A stretch of 32,549 nucleotides of DNA from Acidimicrobiia bacterium (GTDB taxonomy: Bacteria; Actinomycetota; Acidimicrobiia; Acidimicrobiales; CATQHL01). Position 1 is the first letter of the stretch, and each line of letters opens with the position of its first letter. The notes beneath the pieces were generated by a model, which searched no databases, was not told the DNA's origin, and saw only the letters and a program-made list of their open reading frames with translations. A program made the position numbers and the translations under genes. Below are positions 23,486 through 31,372 of the stretch, piece after piece. The stretch is from assembly GCA_009835395.1 (NCBI GenBank), contig VXXM01000085.1:1-32549 (forward strand). The letters are read 5' to 3'.

Positions 23486-25602
23486 GGTCGGGCCTCGGCG
23501 TCGCTGCGGGCGATTATGAGGCACTGGCTCTCGTGCACCGTGGCCCGGAACCCGGGCGGGACCCAGGTCGTGGAGTCCGCCTCCTCGATGACGGCGGGGC
23601 CGTCGAGCGTCTCCCCCACCTCCAGGGTGTCGCGATTGGCGATGAGCGCGTCCACCCACTGCCCGGCTGCCGCCAGGACGCGCCGGGTCACCGGCGCCGT
23701 GCCGTCGCCGCGGCCGGCGTAGGGGCGGATGAGCACCTCCGGCGCCTCCGAGAGCGCCGTGGCGCCCAGGTAGACCGACTGGATGGGCTGGTCGCGCATC
23801 TCGTAGCCGTAGGCGGCCTTGTGGGTGGTGTGGTAGCCGTCGGCGAGTCGCGCCACGAAATCGGCCGCCTCGGGACCGATCGGAACGGCGAGTTCGAAGC
23901 TGCGGTCCACGTGGCCGAACTCGGTGCGTATCTCCTGCTCGTAGTTCTGACCGAGGTAGCGGCAGGCCACGTAGGTCGTGACATCGACGGGCACCTCCGG
24001 GCGCCGCAACTGTGACCGCAACTCCGCGACGGTCTCATCGGCGAGGCGGCTCAGAGCGCCCGGCAGATCCTCGGACTCGCCGTGGTCCAACCGGCGCACG
24101 AGCGTGATGCGCCGGTCCACACGCTGGTCGGCGATCACGGTGCCGTAGGCGGAGACGAGCCCCGGGTTCGGCGGCACGATGACGCGGTTCATCCCCATCC
24201 GCCGGGCGATCTCGGTGGCGTGCAGCGGTCCGGCACCGCCGTAGGCCACGAGGTCGAACTCCCGGTAGTCCAGCCCGCGGTCCACGGTGACGAGGCGCAT
24301 GGCGCCGTCCATGTTCTCGATGGAGACCGACACGATGGCCTCCGCGGTGTCCTCGGGCGTCAGCCCGAGTCGGTCCGCGACGGGGTCGATGGCACTGCGG
24401 GCCCGCTCGGCGTCGAGGTTCATGCGCCCGCCGAGGAAGTAGCCGGGGTTGAGGCGCCCCATCACGACGTTGGCGTCGGTCACCGTCGGACTCTCGCCCC
24501 CGAGGCCGTAGCACGCCGGGCCGGGTTCGGCTCCGGCACTCTCGGGCCCGACCTTCAGCAGTCCGCCCGAGTCGATGGAGGCGATCGACCCCCCGCCGGC
24601 GCCGATTGTCGTCACGTCGAGGATCGGGAGCGCCAGCGGCAGCCCGAACTCCACCTCGAACAAGCCCGAGAACTGCAACTCGCCGTCCACGATGACGCCC
24701 ACATCGGCACTGGTCCCGCCCATGTCCAGCGTGACCGCCTTGGCGGAGTCCACGGCGCGGGCGAAGTGGGCGCCGGCGATCATCCCCGCGGCGAGACCCG
24801 AGAGCACGATCTCCACGGGCTTGGCGGGGGCGTCGGGAATCGCCACATGGCCGCCATTGGACCGCAACAGGCCGTGCCAACCACCCATCTCGAGTGCATC
24901 CAGTTCCCTCAGGAGGTCGCCGGCGAAGTTGGCGACGATCGGCTTGACATAGGCGTCCATGGCGGTGGTGTTGGACCGCTCGTACTCGCGCCAGATGGGC
25001 GCCACCTCGCTCGAGATCGAGACGGGCAATCCCCCCAGCGCTTCTTGCAGGGCCGCTGCCAGCTCCTGCTCGTGAGCGGGATTCACGTAGGAGAAGAGCA
25101 GGGACACCGCCACCGCCGGCTCTTGATCACCCGCCGTGATCCGGCGCACCTCGTCGACGACGCGGTCCAACTCCCCACCGGTGAGCGCTGTGCGAACAGA
25201 ACCGTCGGCGAGGATCCGCTCGTTCACGCCCACGACCCGGTCGCGCGGCACATAGGGCTCGGCCTTCACCCACTGCAGGTCGTAGAGGCCCTGGCGGTCG
25301 ATGCGCTGGATGTAGAGGACGTCCTCGAACCCCGCGGTCGTGATGAGCACCGTCGGCGCGCCACGCCGCTGGATGAGGGCGTTCGTGGCGATGGTCGTCC
25401 CCATGATGAAGGAGTCCACCTCGCCCCGCGGATCGACCTGGGACCGCTTCAGGGCGTCGAAGGTGGCCCTTGCAGGCTCGGCCGGCGTGGAGGCGACCTT
25501 CTGCAAGCGCACCTCACCGCCCGGACCGACGGCGACAAGGTCCGTGAACGTCCCGCCGGTGTCGACGCCGATCCGCCAGGCGCCGTTCGGGCTCCGGCTC
25601 AC
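23482..25602 (-). CDS. hyuA: Hydantoinase A/oxoprolinase family protein (HyuA2)
   Basis: 706 residues from GTG 25602; TTG 25617 is an in-frame alternative that would add five residues. ATP-binding loops: Gly-Val-Asp-Thr-Gly-Gly-Thr-Phe-Thr-Asp (12-21) and Leu-Asp-Met-Gly-Gly-Thr-Ser-Ala-Asp (292-300); Met-Gly-Thr-Thr-Ile-Ala-Thr-Asn (67-74) and Gly-Ala-Gly-Gly-Gly-Ser-Ile-Ala are also family marks. It is the ATP-dependent activating subunit for the overlapping HyuB2. The Ser-Gly-Pro loop of most HyuAs is Ser-Gly-Leu here. It lies 31 bases after the first SDR of the operon, so it is very probably on the same transcript. Confidence 0.92.
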   Translation of the reverse strand: MSRSPNGAWRIGVDTGGTFTDLVAVGPGGEVRLQKVASTPAEPARATFDALKRSQVDPRGEVDSFIMGTTIATNALIQRRGAPTVLITTAGFEDVLYIQRIDRQGLYDLQWVKAEPYVPRDRVVGVNERILADGSVRTALTGGELDRVVDEVRRITAGDQEPAVAVSLLFSYVNPAHEQELAAALQEALGGLPVSISSEVAPIWREYERSNTTAMDAYVKPIVANFAGDLLRELDALEMGGWHGLLRSNGGHVAIPDAPAKPVEIVLSGLAAGMIAGAHFARAVDSAKAVTLDMGGTSADVGVIVDGELQFSGLFEVEFGLPLALPILDVTTIGAGGGSIASIDSGGLLKVGPESAGAEPGPACYGLGGESPTVTDANVVMGRLNPGYFLGGRMNLDAERARSAIDPVADRLGLTPEDTAEAIVSVSIENMDGAMRLVTVDRGLDYREFDLVAYGGAGPLHATEIARRMGMNRVIVPPNPGLVSAYGTVIADQRVDRRITLVRRLDHGESEDLPGALSRLADETVAELRSQLRRPEVPVDVTTYVACRYLGQNYEQEIRTEFGHVDRSFELAVPIGPEAADFVARLADGYHTTHKAAYGYEMRDQPIQSVYLGATALSEAPEVLIRPYAGRGDGTAPVTRRVLAAAGQWVDALIANRDTLEVGETLDGPAVIEEADSTTWVPPGFRATVHESQCLIIARSDAEARP

Positions 25603-25633
25603 TCCCGCCCCCGCCAACCGGCGCTCATCCGTC

Positions 25634-26413
25634 CTAGTGCTCCGGAATGGCAGCCCGAGCGTGCAGCCCGCCGTCCACCGAGATGACCGTGCCGCTCACG
25701 AACGTGCTGTCGCGCGAGCAGAGGAAGGAGACCACCCCGGCGACCTCCTCGGGCGTCCCGACCCGCTCGAGCGCATGCGACTTCCCGAGCAGCACCTGGC
25801 GCTCGGGCGGGTGCGACGTCTCGAACATGTCGGTGCGGATGTAGCCCGGCGCGACCGCGTTGACCCGAACCCCTGCCGCACCCAACTCGAGCGCCAGTCC
25901 ACGGGTGAGGTGGTTGAGCGCGCCCTTGGCGGCCAGGTAGCTGATGATGGTCTTGCAGGCGACAAGGCCCATGACCGAACTCACGTTGACCACCGAGGCG
26001 TCGCCGCCGGGCGCACCGGCCGCCGCCCGGAGCGCCGGCTCGAGGGCGCGCACCAACTCGAAGGCGGCGCGCACGTTGATCTCCATGACGTCGTCCCAGT
26101 CGGCGCCGTCGAACTCGCCGATATCGCCGACGCGCACGATGCCGGCGTTGTTGACCAGCGCATGTATCGCAGGGTGGGCCGCAGCCAGCTCCTCGCAGAC
26201 CGCGGCCAGCTGCTCACGATCAGCGAGGTCACAGACCACGACCTCCGCCTGCCCGCCACCGGCACGGATCTCGTCGCATATGCCGTCCAGCAGGTCAGCC
26301 TTCGTCGCCAGCAGCGAGACACCGAACCCGTCGGCTGCCAGCCGGCGGGCGATGGCGGCGCCGATCCCTCGGCTCGCCCCCGTCACGACGGCCCAGCGTT
26401 GATCGCTCTGCAC
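25634..26413 (-). CDS. SDR family oxidoreductase (SDR2), first gene of the hyu operon
   Basis: 259 residues from GTG 26413, with a GGGGAGGGA ribosome site upstream; the frame extends far beyond but through the regulator's coding region. NAD(P)-binding Thr-Gly-Ala-Ser-Arg-Gly-Ile-Gly (11-18), Asn-Asn-Ala-Gly (88-91), Ser145/Ser146 and Tyr159-x3-Lys163 form the classical SDR active site; closest in pattern to FabG-like 3-oxoacyl/secondary-alcohol dehydrogenases. It is the promoter-proximal gene of the seven-gene operon, transcribed divergently from the XRE/ScfR-like regulator. Substrate unknown. Confidence 0.9.
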   Translation of the reverse strand: MQSDQRWAVVTGASRGIGAAIARRLAADGFGVSLLATKADLLDGICDEIRAGGGQAEVVVCDLADREQLAAVCEELAAAHPAIHALVNNAGIVRVGDIGEFDGADWDDVMEINVRAAFELVRALEPALRAAAGAPGGDASVVNVSSVMGLVACKTIISYLAAKGALNHLTRGLALELGAAGVRVNAVAPGYIRTDMFETSHPPERQVLLGKSHALERVGTPEEVAGVVSFLCSRDSTFVSGTVISVDGGLHARAAIPEH

Positions 26414-26449
26414 CGCTTCCCTCCCCTTACTCGAGGAACGCCTGCGGCC

Positions 26450-26486
26450 GGTATACCACGTCCCGGCGACAGCACGCGTTACGCGT
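26450..26486 (-). promoter_or_regulatory. Candidate promoter of the hyu operon with small inverted repeat
   Basis: On the minus strand TATACC (26455-26450) is a fair -10 placed 37 bases before the SDR2 GTG. A short inverted repeat, ACGCG and CGCGT around TTA (26474-26486), covers the position of the -35 box, which itself shows no good TTGACA match; this would suit regulated transcription. Confidence 0.4.
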
Positions 26487-26496
26487 CCTGTGGAAA

Positions 26497-26517
26497 TTGT
26501 CCCCAAGTTGGGAACAA
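26497..26517. promoter_or_regulatory. 21-base palindrome, candidate operator for the divergent regulator
   Basis: Arms TTGTCCCCAA (26497-26506) and TTGGGAACAA (26508-26517) pair at nine of ten positions around a central G. A further inverted half-site GGACAAT (26524-26530) matches ATTGTCC (26496-26502). It lies in the 186-base divergent space between the regulator and the hyu operon, upstream of the presumed operon promoter, as expected for a dimeric HTH protein binding site. Confidence 0.6.
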
Positions 26518-26571
26518 GCGGTGGACAATCTGCGGTTCTGTTGCGGGTGCGCGACAAATCAGCCGTTGCGC

Positions 26572-26598
26572 GGCGGAAATAATCGATATTCTTCCGCC
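26572..26598. promoter_or_regulatory. Inverted repeat abutting the regulator start
   Basis: GGCGGAA (26572-26578) and TTCCGCC (26592-26598) are perfect arms around a 13-base AT-rich spacer that contains GATATT, a possible -10. It ends one base before the GTG at 26600, where no ribosome site is seen; a leaderless, self-regulated transcript would explain this layout. Confidence 0.45.
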
Positions 26599-26599
26599 C

Positions 26600-28075
26600 G
26601 TGCCCGAGTCGCTTGACACTCTCGTGCTCGGACAGCGGATCCGGTACGAGCGACGCCGGAAGGGGCTGACTCTCGCCGAGTTGGGCGAACTCGTGGGCCG
26701 CCCTGCTCCCTACCTCTCGCAGCTCGAGAACGGCCGGATCGAGCCGCGCCTGTCGCTGCTGGGTGACCTGGCCGAGGCTCTGGGTTGCGCCGCGGGCGAC
26801 CTGCTGAACGGCGAGGCGCCGACCCGGCGCGCCGAGTTGGAGATCCGGCTCGCTCACGTCCAGCGGACCGACGCCTACCGCTCGTTGCAGTTGCCCGAAC
26901 TGAAGGCCACCGCCCGGCTCCCCGACGCCGCCCTCGAGCACCTCCTCGCACTGCACGACGCCTGGCGAGACGGCTCGGAGAGTCGCGCCGCCGGCGCCGG
27001 AGTCCCTGCGGTGGATCCGGTGCGGCGGGCAAACATCGTGCTGCGGGCGCAGATGCGTGCCCGCGGCAACTATTACGGCGAGATCGAGGAGGTGGCGAAG
27101 GCGGCCCTGAGGGCCGCCTCCTACCCCGGCACCGGCCCGATCTCCGAGCGCATCCTGCTGGACCTCGCCGGTCACCTGGGCTACCGGATCGACCGGGTGC
27201 GCGACATCCCCCGCTCGACCAGATCGGTCACCGACCTGCGCCGCCGCGTGATCTACATCCCCCAGCGAGACGAGCTGCCGACGCGCGCCTCCCGGTCGGT
27301 GGTGCTCTCCACCCTGGGCCACTTCGCGCTCGACCACTCCGATCCCGAGACCATCGAGGACTACCTGCGCCAGCGGGTGGAGTCCAACTACTTCGCCGGG
27401 GCGGTGCTGGCGCCGGAGAGCCCGGCGGTGTCGCTGCTGCAGGAGGCGGCCGGCGAGGGCGACATCGCCGTGCAGGACCTCAAGGACGTCTTCTCGGTGT
27501 CCTACGAGATGGCCGCCCACCGGCTCACGAACCTCGCCACCGAGCACCTCGGAATCCCGATGCACTTCATGCGCGCCGACGAGGAGGGACTCATCTCCAA
27601 GGCCTACGAGAACGACAACGTGCCCTTCCCGACCGCGCCCGACGGGAGCCTCGAAGGTGTGCGCGTCCCGAACTCGTGGGCGCCGCGCCAGGTGTTCCAC
27701 TCCGCCGACACCTACGCCACGTACGCCCAGTACACCGAGACGGCCACCGGCGAGTACTTCTGCGTCACCCAGGTCGACACCACCCGCGACCACGGCCACA
27801 CCGTGACCGTCGGCACGACCGCGGCCCATGCCGGGCGCTTCCGGGGCAGCGAGACCGCCCACCGCATGGTCGCTCCTCAGGCGGCCGGCAGCGCCGGCGC
27901 CGGGGCCGGCGACGGTCCGCCGCGCGACCAGCCGGTGTGGGCCTCGGCTCGCGATCGCGAGTTCGTTCTGGGCCCCTTGACCTCGCCCGACGGCGCCTTG
28001 GCGCCATCGCCGGGCGTCTCCATGAGCGAGGTCCACGCGTTCCTGGACCGTCACCGGCACGACGCCGCCTCCTAG
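26600..28075 (+). CDS. XRE family transcriptional regulator, ScfR/RamB-like with IrrE-like domain
   Basis: 491 residues from GTG 26600. N-terminal helix-turn-helix (residues about 10-65, with Leu-Ala-Glu-Leu-Gly-Glu-Leu-Val and Tyr-Leu-Ser-Gln-Leu-Glu-Asn-Gly-Arg), then a region like the DUF955/ImmA-IrrE fold (about 155-330) and a C-terminal domain rich in aromatic and polar residues. The zinc-protease motif is degenerate: Leu-Gly-His-Phe-Ala-Leu-Asp-His (239-246) lacks the His-Glu that normally precedes, so peptidase activity is unlikely. Relatives such as RamB and PrpR control short-chain acyl-CoA metabolism in actinobacteria. It is divergent from the hyu operon, which it probably controls through the intergenic palindromes, sensing a pathway acyl-CoA (inference). 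Confidence 0.85.
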   Translation: MPESLDTLVLGQRIRYERRRKGLTLAELGELVGRPAPYLSQLENGRIEPRLSLLGDLAEALGCAAGDLLNGEAPTRRAELEIRLAHVQRTDAYRSLQLPELKATARLPDAALEHLLALHDAWRDGSESRAAGAGVPAVDPVRRANIVLRAQMRARGNYYGEIEEVAKAALRAASYPGTGPISERILLDLAGHLGYRIDRVRDIPRSTRSVTDLRRRVIYIPQRDELPTRASRSVVLSTLGHFALDHSDPETIEDYLRQRVESNYFAGAVLAPESPAVSLLQEAAGEGDIAVQDLKDVFSVSYEMAAHRLTNLATEHLGIPMHFMRADEEGLISKAYENDNVPFPTAPDGSLEGVRVPNSWAPRQVFHSADTYATYAQYTETATGEYFCVTQVDTTRDHGHTVTVGTTAAHAGRFRGSETAHRMVAPQAAGSAGAGAGDGPPRDQPVWASARDREFVLGPLTSPDGALAPSPGVSMSEVHAFLDRHRHDAAS

Positions 28076-28128
28076 CACCGGACCGACCCCTCGGCGGCTC
28101 CCTCGCCGCAGCCCTCAGATGGCCGGCC

Positions 28129-29379
28129 TCAGGTGGCCGAGCCGGATGGGAGATGGATGTCGTGGTTGGCCGGGTCGAGGCGCCTGGTCAGCTCGCGGAG
28201 CCGCCCGTGGAACTCCTCGCGGGGGACGTGACACAGCCGGATGTGGCGTCCCGAAGCCGGATCGAAGGCTGTGCGGCCATGGAGCACTCGGTGGTTGTCG
28301 ATCAGGATTCCCTCGCCAGGCGCCACCTGGATCTCCGCTACGAACGCAGGGTCGGTGATCCTGCGGTTGAACTCCCGGACGGCGTCGTAGAGGGGCTCGA
28401 TCAAGCCGGCGGGCACGTCGAGGGGCGCCAGGCTGCGGTCGAAGTAGCGGATGCCGCGAACCCGCCCTTCGCCGTCGACGGTGATCAGCGGTGAGCGGCT
28501 GCGCATGTCGATCTCGCCGGGATGCCAGCGGATGTGCGAGACCGGCAGCGTTGTGAGCAGTTCGTAGGCGTCCGGCGCGGTCGCCTCGATGTCGGAGGCG
28601 ACGGCGAAACCGTCGACGTAGGTGGACATGCCCCCGCGGCCGGCGCCGGCCAGGCAATGGAAGACGTCGATCCCCGGCGGGGAGTACTGGAAGGCGTCGT
28701 CGACGTGGGGCGCCTGCGCCATCCCCGTCTTCGCCCCCAGCTTGGAGACCGGCTCGGCCCGGACGTCGTAGATGCGTCCGTAGACGGTGGTCTCGTGGAT
28801 GGGTCCGAGCAGGCTCGCCAAGGCCTCGGTCCGCTCGGGGTCGGCGCCGAGACCACCGACCCTTACGACGCCGAAGTCGCGCAGCAGGCGGTACATCTCG
28901 AAGCGCCCGGAGTCGCTGCCGTCGGCGCTCGACCATTCGACGGTCGGGAAGTCCTCGGCGAGTTCGGATCGCCACAGCACCGGGCGCCATGCACTGCGCC
29001 GGGCGCGGTCAGCGGTGTCGTAGGAGTTGTGGATCAGCCAGTCGGCCCCGTAGGCGGAGCGGTGGCCGTCGGGCCAGGCCACGTGGAGATCACCCTCGGC
29101 GGCCCAGGTGTCGGCGGGCGTGATTCCCGAGTCGAAGCTGATGACGGTGACGCGCCGGATGCCGTCAGCCGGGTTCCCGCATTCGCGGCAGTAGCAGCAG
29201 TGACGGAGCCACTGGTGGTGGTATCGGCGCCTGCGGCCGTCCGCGAAGGCCACCTCGGTGACCCGACCCGTGATGACGGCCCCGGTCACCACGGGCAAGC
29301 CGTCGAAGCCGAGCCTGTTGCCGACGAATGGATTGTGCACCTCGATGTCGCCGGCGCCTGTGGAGCCGGGCCCGCTCAC
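28129..29379 (-). CDS. Gamma-butyrobetaine-hydroxylase-like Fe(II)/2-oxoglutarate dioxygenase
   Basis: 416 residues from GTG 29379, which overlaps the SDR3 stop by four bases (GTGA); the open frame extends upstream only inside SDR3. The N-terminal zinc module is Cys62-x-Cys64-x2-Cys67 with His106, the same spacing as Cys38, Cys40, Cys43 and His82 of human BBOX1. The TauD-like catalytic domain has the iron triad His225-x-Asp227 and His367, with Arg381 positioned for 2-oxoglutarate. It couples oxidative decarboxylation of 2-oxoglutarate to hydroxylation of a small substrate. Gamma-butyrobetaine or another quaternary amine is the family expectation; the substrate here is not proven. Third gene of a tightly overlapping operon. 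Confidence 0.88.
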   Translation of the reverse strand: MSGPGSTGAGDIEVHNPFVGNRLGFDGLPVVTGAVITGRVTEVAFADGRRRRYHHQWLRHCCYCRECGNPADGIRRVTVISFDSGITPADTWAAEGDLHVAWPDGHRSAYGADWLIHNSYDTADRARRSAWRPVLWRSELAEDFPTVEWSSADGSDSGRFEMYRLLRDFGVVRVGGLGADPERTEALASLLGPIHETTVYGRIYDVRAEPVSKLGAKTGMAQAPHVDDAFQYSPPGIDVFHCLAGAGRGGMSTYVDGFAVASDIEATAPDAYELLTTLPVSHIRWHPGEIDMRSRSPLITVDGEGRVRGIRYFDRSLAPLDVPAGLIEPLYDAVREFNRRITDPAFVAEIQVAPGEGILIDNHRVLHGRTAFDPASGRHIRLCHVPREEFHGRLRELTRRLDPANHDIHLPSGSAT

Positions 29380-30137
29380 GCGCTCCAACCCCCGTCGACG
29401 CCGATGGTCTGGCCGGTGATGTAGCTCGCTCCGGCGCACAGGAACAGGCACGCCTCGGCGTACTCCTCGCCGGTGCCGGGCCGGCCGAGCGGCAGCGCCG
29501 CCGAGTCCTCGAACACCGTGTCCCACCGAACCGGGAAGTTGGTGGAGTCGGGATGGACGTAGCTCGGGGAGATGGCGTTGACCCGCACCTCGGGTGCAAG
29601 GCCGCGGGCGAGCTCCCGGGTGAGCGAGATGACGCCCGCCTTGGCGACGCAGTAGGGCGAGGAGGACCCGCCCCCGCGCCAGCCCGACATCGAGGCGCAG
29701 TTGACGATGGCGCCGCGCGACGCCTTCAGGTACGGGGCCGCCGCGTGCGAGGTCCGGTAGACCGAGAGCAGGTTCACCGACAGCATCTCGTCCCAGAACT
29801 CCTCGGTCTGCGCCTCAAGGTCTTCGGCGGGGATGACGGAGTGGGTCACCGAGTGTCCGGCGATGTTGCAGAGGTAGTCGAGGCCCCCCATGCGCTCGGC
29901 GGCGTCGGTCACCATCCGCCGGGCGAGGTCGCCGTCGCGCAGATCGGTCGGGGCGGCGAAGACGTCCAATCCCTCGCCGGCGAGGGCGGCGGCGGACTCC
30001 GCCAGCCGGTCGCCCGCCAGGTCGGCGATCGCCACCGTCGAGCCCAGCCCGGCGAACATCCGCACCGTCGACAAGCCGATGCCGCTCGCACCGCCGGTGA
30101 CGATGGTGCGCCTGCCACCGAGATCGGCGGTGATCAT
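29376..30137 (-). CDS. SDR family oxidoreductase (SDR3)
   Basis: 253 residues from ATG 30137, overlapping the stop of the enolase-like gene by four bases (ATGA). Classical SDR with Thr-Gly-Gly-Ala-Ser-Gly-Ile-Gly (14-21), Asp39 at the end of strand 2 (NAD+ preference), Asn-Ile-Ala-Gly (91-94, where most have Asn-Asn-Ala-Gly), Ser149 and Tyr162-x3-Lys166. Between the enolase-superfamily and dioxygenase genes, it may oxidise the hydroxyl group made or exposed by its neighbours. Substrate unknown. Confidence 0.9.
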   Translation of the reverse strand: MITADLGGRRTIVTGGASGIGLSTVRMFAGLGSTVAIADLAGDRLAESAAALAGEGLDVFAAPTDLRDGDLARRMVTDAAERMGGLDYLCNIAGHSVTHSVIPAEDLEAQTEEFWDEMLSVNLLSVYRTSHAAAPYLKASRGAIVNCASMSGWRGGGSSSPYCVAKAGVISLTRELARGLAPEVRVNAISPSYVHPDSTNFPVRWDTVFEDSAALPLGRPGTGEEYAEACLFLCAGASYITGQTIGVDGGWSA

Positions 30138-31315
30138 GGCGGCGGCTGCTTCGTGTGCGCCCGCACCAGGTCCTCGTTGAGTTCGAGCCCCAGGCCGGGC
30201 CCTGCAGGCAGCGCCGCGTAGCCGTCGCTGATCTCCGGCTCGGCGGGTGTCACCAACTCGCGCCTCAGGCGCGACGGCCCCAGGCGGGAGGATCTGAACT
30301 CCACCATCGGCACCGTCAGGGCGGCGGCCTGCAGGTGGAAGCTGGCGGCGTCGGTGATGCCGGTGGCGTAGCCGTGCGGGACGAGCTGCGCGCCGTACAG
30401 CTCGCACATCTCGGCGATCCGCATCAGCTCGCTGAACCCGCCGGCGCGGCTCACGCCCGGCTGCACCAGCGAGACGCCGCCCCGCTCCAGCCACTCGCGT
30501 ACCTCCCAGCGGCCGGCGGCGAACTCGGCGCCGCCGACGCGCACCGGCGAGACGCCGGCCAGGCGAGCGTGACCGTCGAGGTCGTCGTGGCGCAGCGGCG
30601 CCTCCGCGAAGTGGATGTCGCAGTCCTCGATGCGCTTGAGGGTCCACGCCGCGTCGTGCCAGTCCCACCAGCGGTAGCCGAAATCCAACCCGACCAGGAT
30701 GTCGTCACCCACGAGGGTGCGGCTCTGCTCGGCGAAGGCCACGATCTGGCGGTCGGAGACCTCGGGGCCGAAGAGCACCGGCACCTTCACGGCGCGCAGT
30801 CCCTGCTCGATGGCGATGTCCGCCTGCTCGCCGATGTGCCGGGCGACCTCGGCGGGCGGCCGGTCGTAGATGTCACCCGGGTAGAGGGTGGCGTAGGGAC
30901 GAATCCGCTCGCTGCGGGCGCCTCCCAGCAGCTTGTAGACGGGCTCGCCGAGCTGGCGGCCGGCGAGGTCGTACAGGGCGATGTCCACGCCCGACAGCGC
31001 CTGGATCAAGGTGCCGCGGCGGCCGTGATAGAAGCTGCCGTGGTAGACCCGGTCGTAGAGGGCCGCGGCCTCCAGCGGGTCGGCACCCACCAGGATGTCG
31101 GCGATCCCCCGGCTCCAGAAGTGGATCGTCGGCGACTCGATCATGGCCTTGGTGACGCGCGGCGTCGTGATGCACTCGCCGATCCCGTAGAGGCCGGCCT
31201 CGTCGGTGACCCTGACGAGGACCGTCTCCTCCTCGTCGTCGGCGAATGCGTTGCCCGCGGCGGGCACGGCCACGACCAGCGCCTCCACCGTGGCTATCGC
31301 GCTGCGAGAGGGCAT
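30134..31315 (-). CDS. Mandelate racemase/muconate-lactonizing (enolase superfamily) protein with changed active site
   Basis: 393 residues with the N-terminal capping domain and C-terminal barrel of the enolase superfamily. Metal ligands Asp211 (Gly-Leu-Asp-Phe-Gly), Glu238 (Phe-Ala-Glu-Ala-Pro) and Glu264 (Gly-Gly-Ala-Glu-Phe) are intact, so Mg2+-bound carboxylate chemistry is expected, most often dehydration of a sugar acid. The catalytic Lys-x-Lys of the family is Lys177-Val-Pro179, and the Gln-Pro-Asp that pairs with His is Gln-Pro-Gly (285-287); His314 remains. AGGAG lies six bases before the ATG. First gene of the enolase-SDR-dioxygenase trio, 57 bases after the ABC binding protein. 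The exact reaction is uncertain. Confidence 0.85.
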   Translation of the reverse strand: MPSRSAIATVEALVVAVPAAGNAFADDEEETVLVRVTDEAGLYGIGECITTPRVTKAMIESPTIHFWSRGIADILVGADPLEAAALYDRVYHGSFYHGRRGTLIQALSGVDIALYDLAGRQLGEPVYKLLGGARSERIRPYATLYPGDIYDRPPAEVARHIGEQADIAIEQGLRAVKVPVLFGPEVSDRQIVAFAEQSRTLVGDDILVGLDFGYRWWDWHDAAWTLKRIEDCDIHFAEAPLRHDDLDGHARLAGVSPVRVGGAEFAAGRWEVREWLERGGVSLVQPGVSRAGGFSELMRIAEMCELYGAQLVPHGYATGITDAASFHLQAAALTVPMVEFRSSRLGPSRLRRELVTPAEPEISDGYAALPAGPGLGLELNEDLVRAHTKQPPP

Positions 31316-31372
31316 CGGCGGCTCCTGGGGGTCCTGTGGCTCCCCGGCGCTATCGGGAGGCTCGGCCTCCCC

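Noticed and set aside
17497-25686. Long plus-strand open frames opposite the hyu genes (several of 300-560 codons)
   Set aside because: Antisense shadows of high-GC coding DNA: low-complexity His/Gly/Arg/Val translations, no domains, and real families on the other strand.
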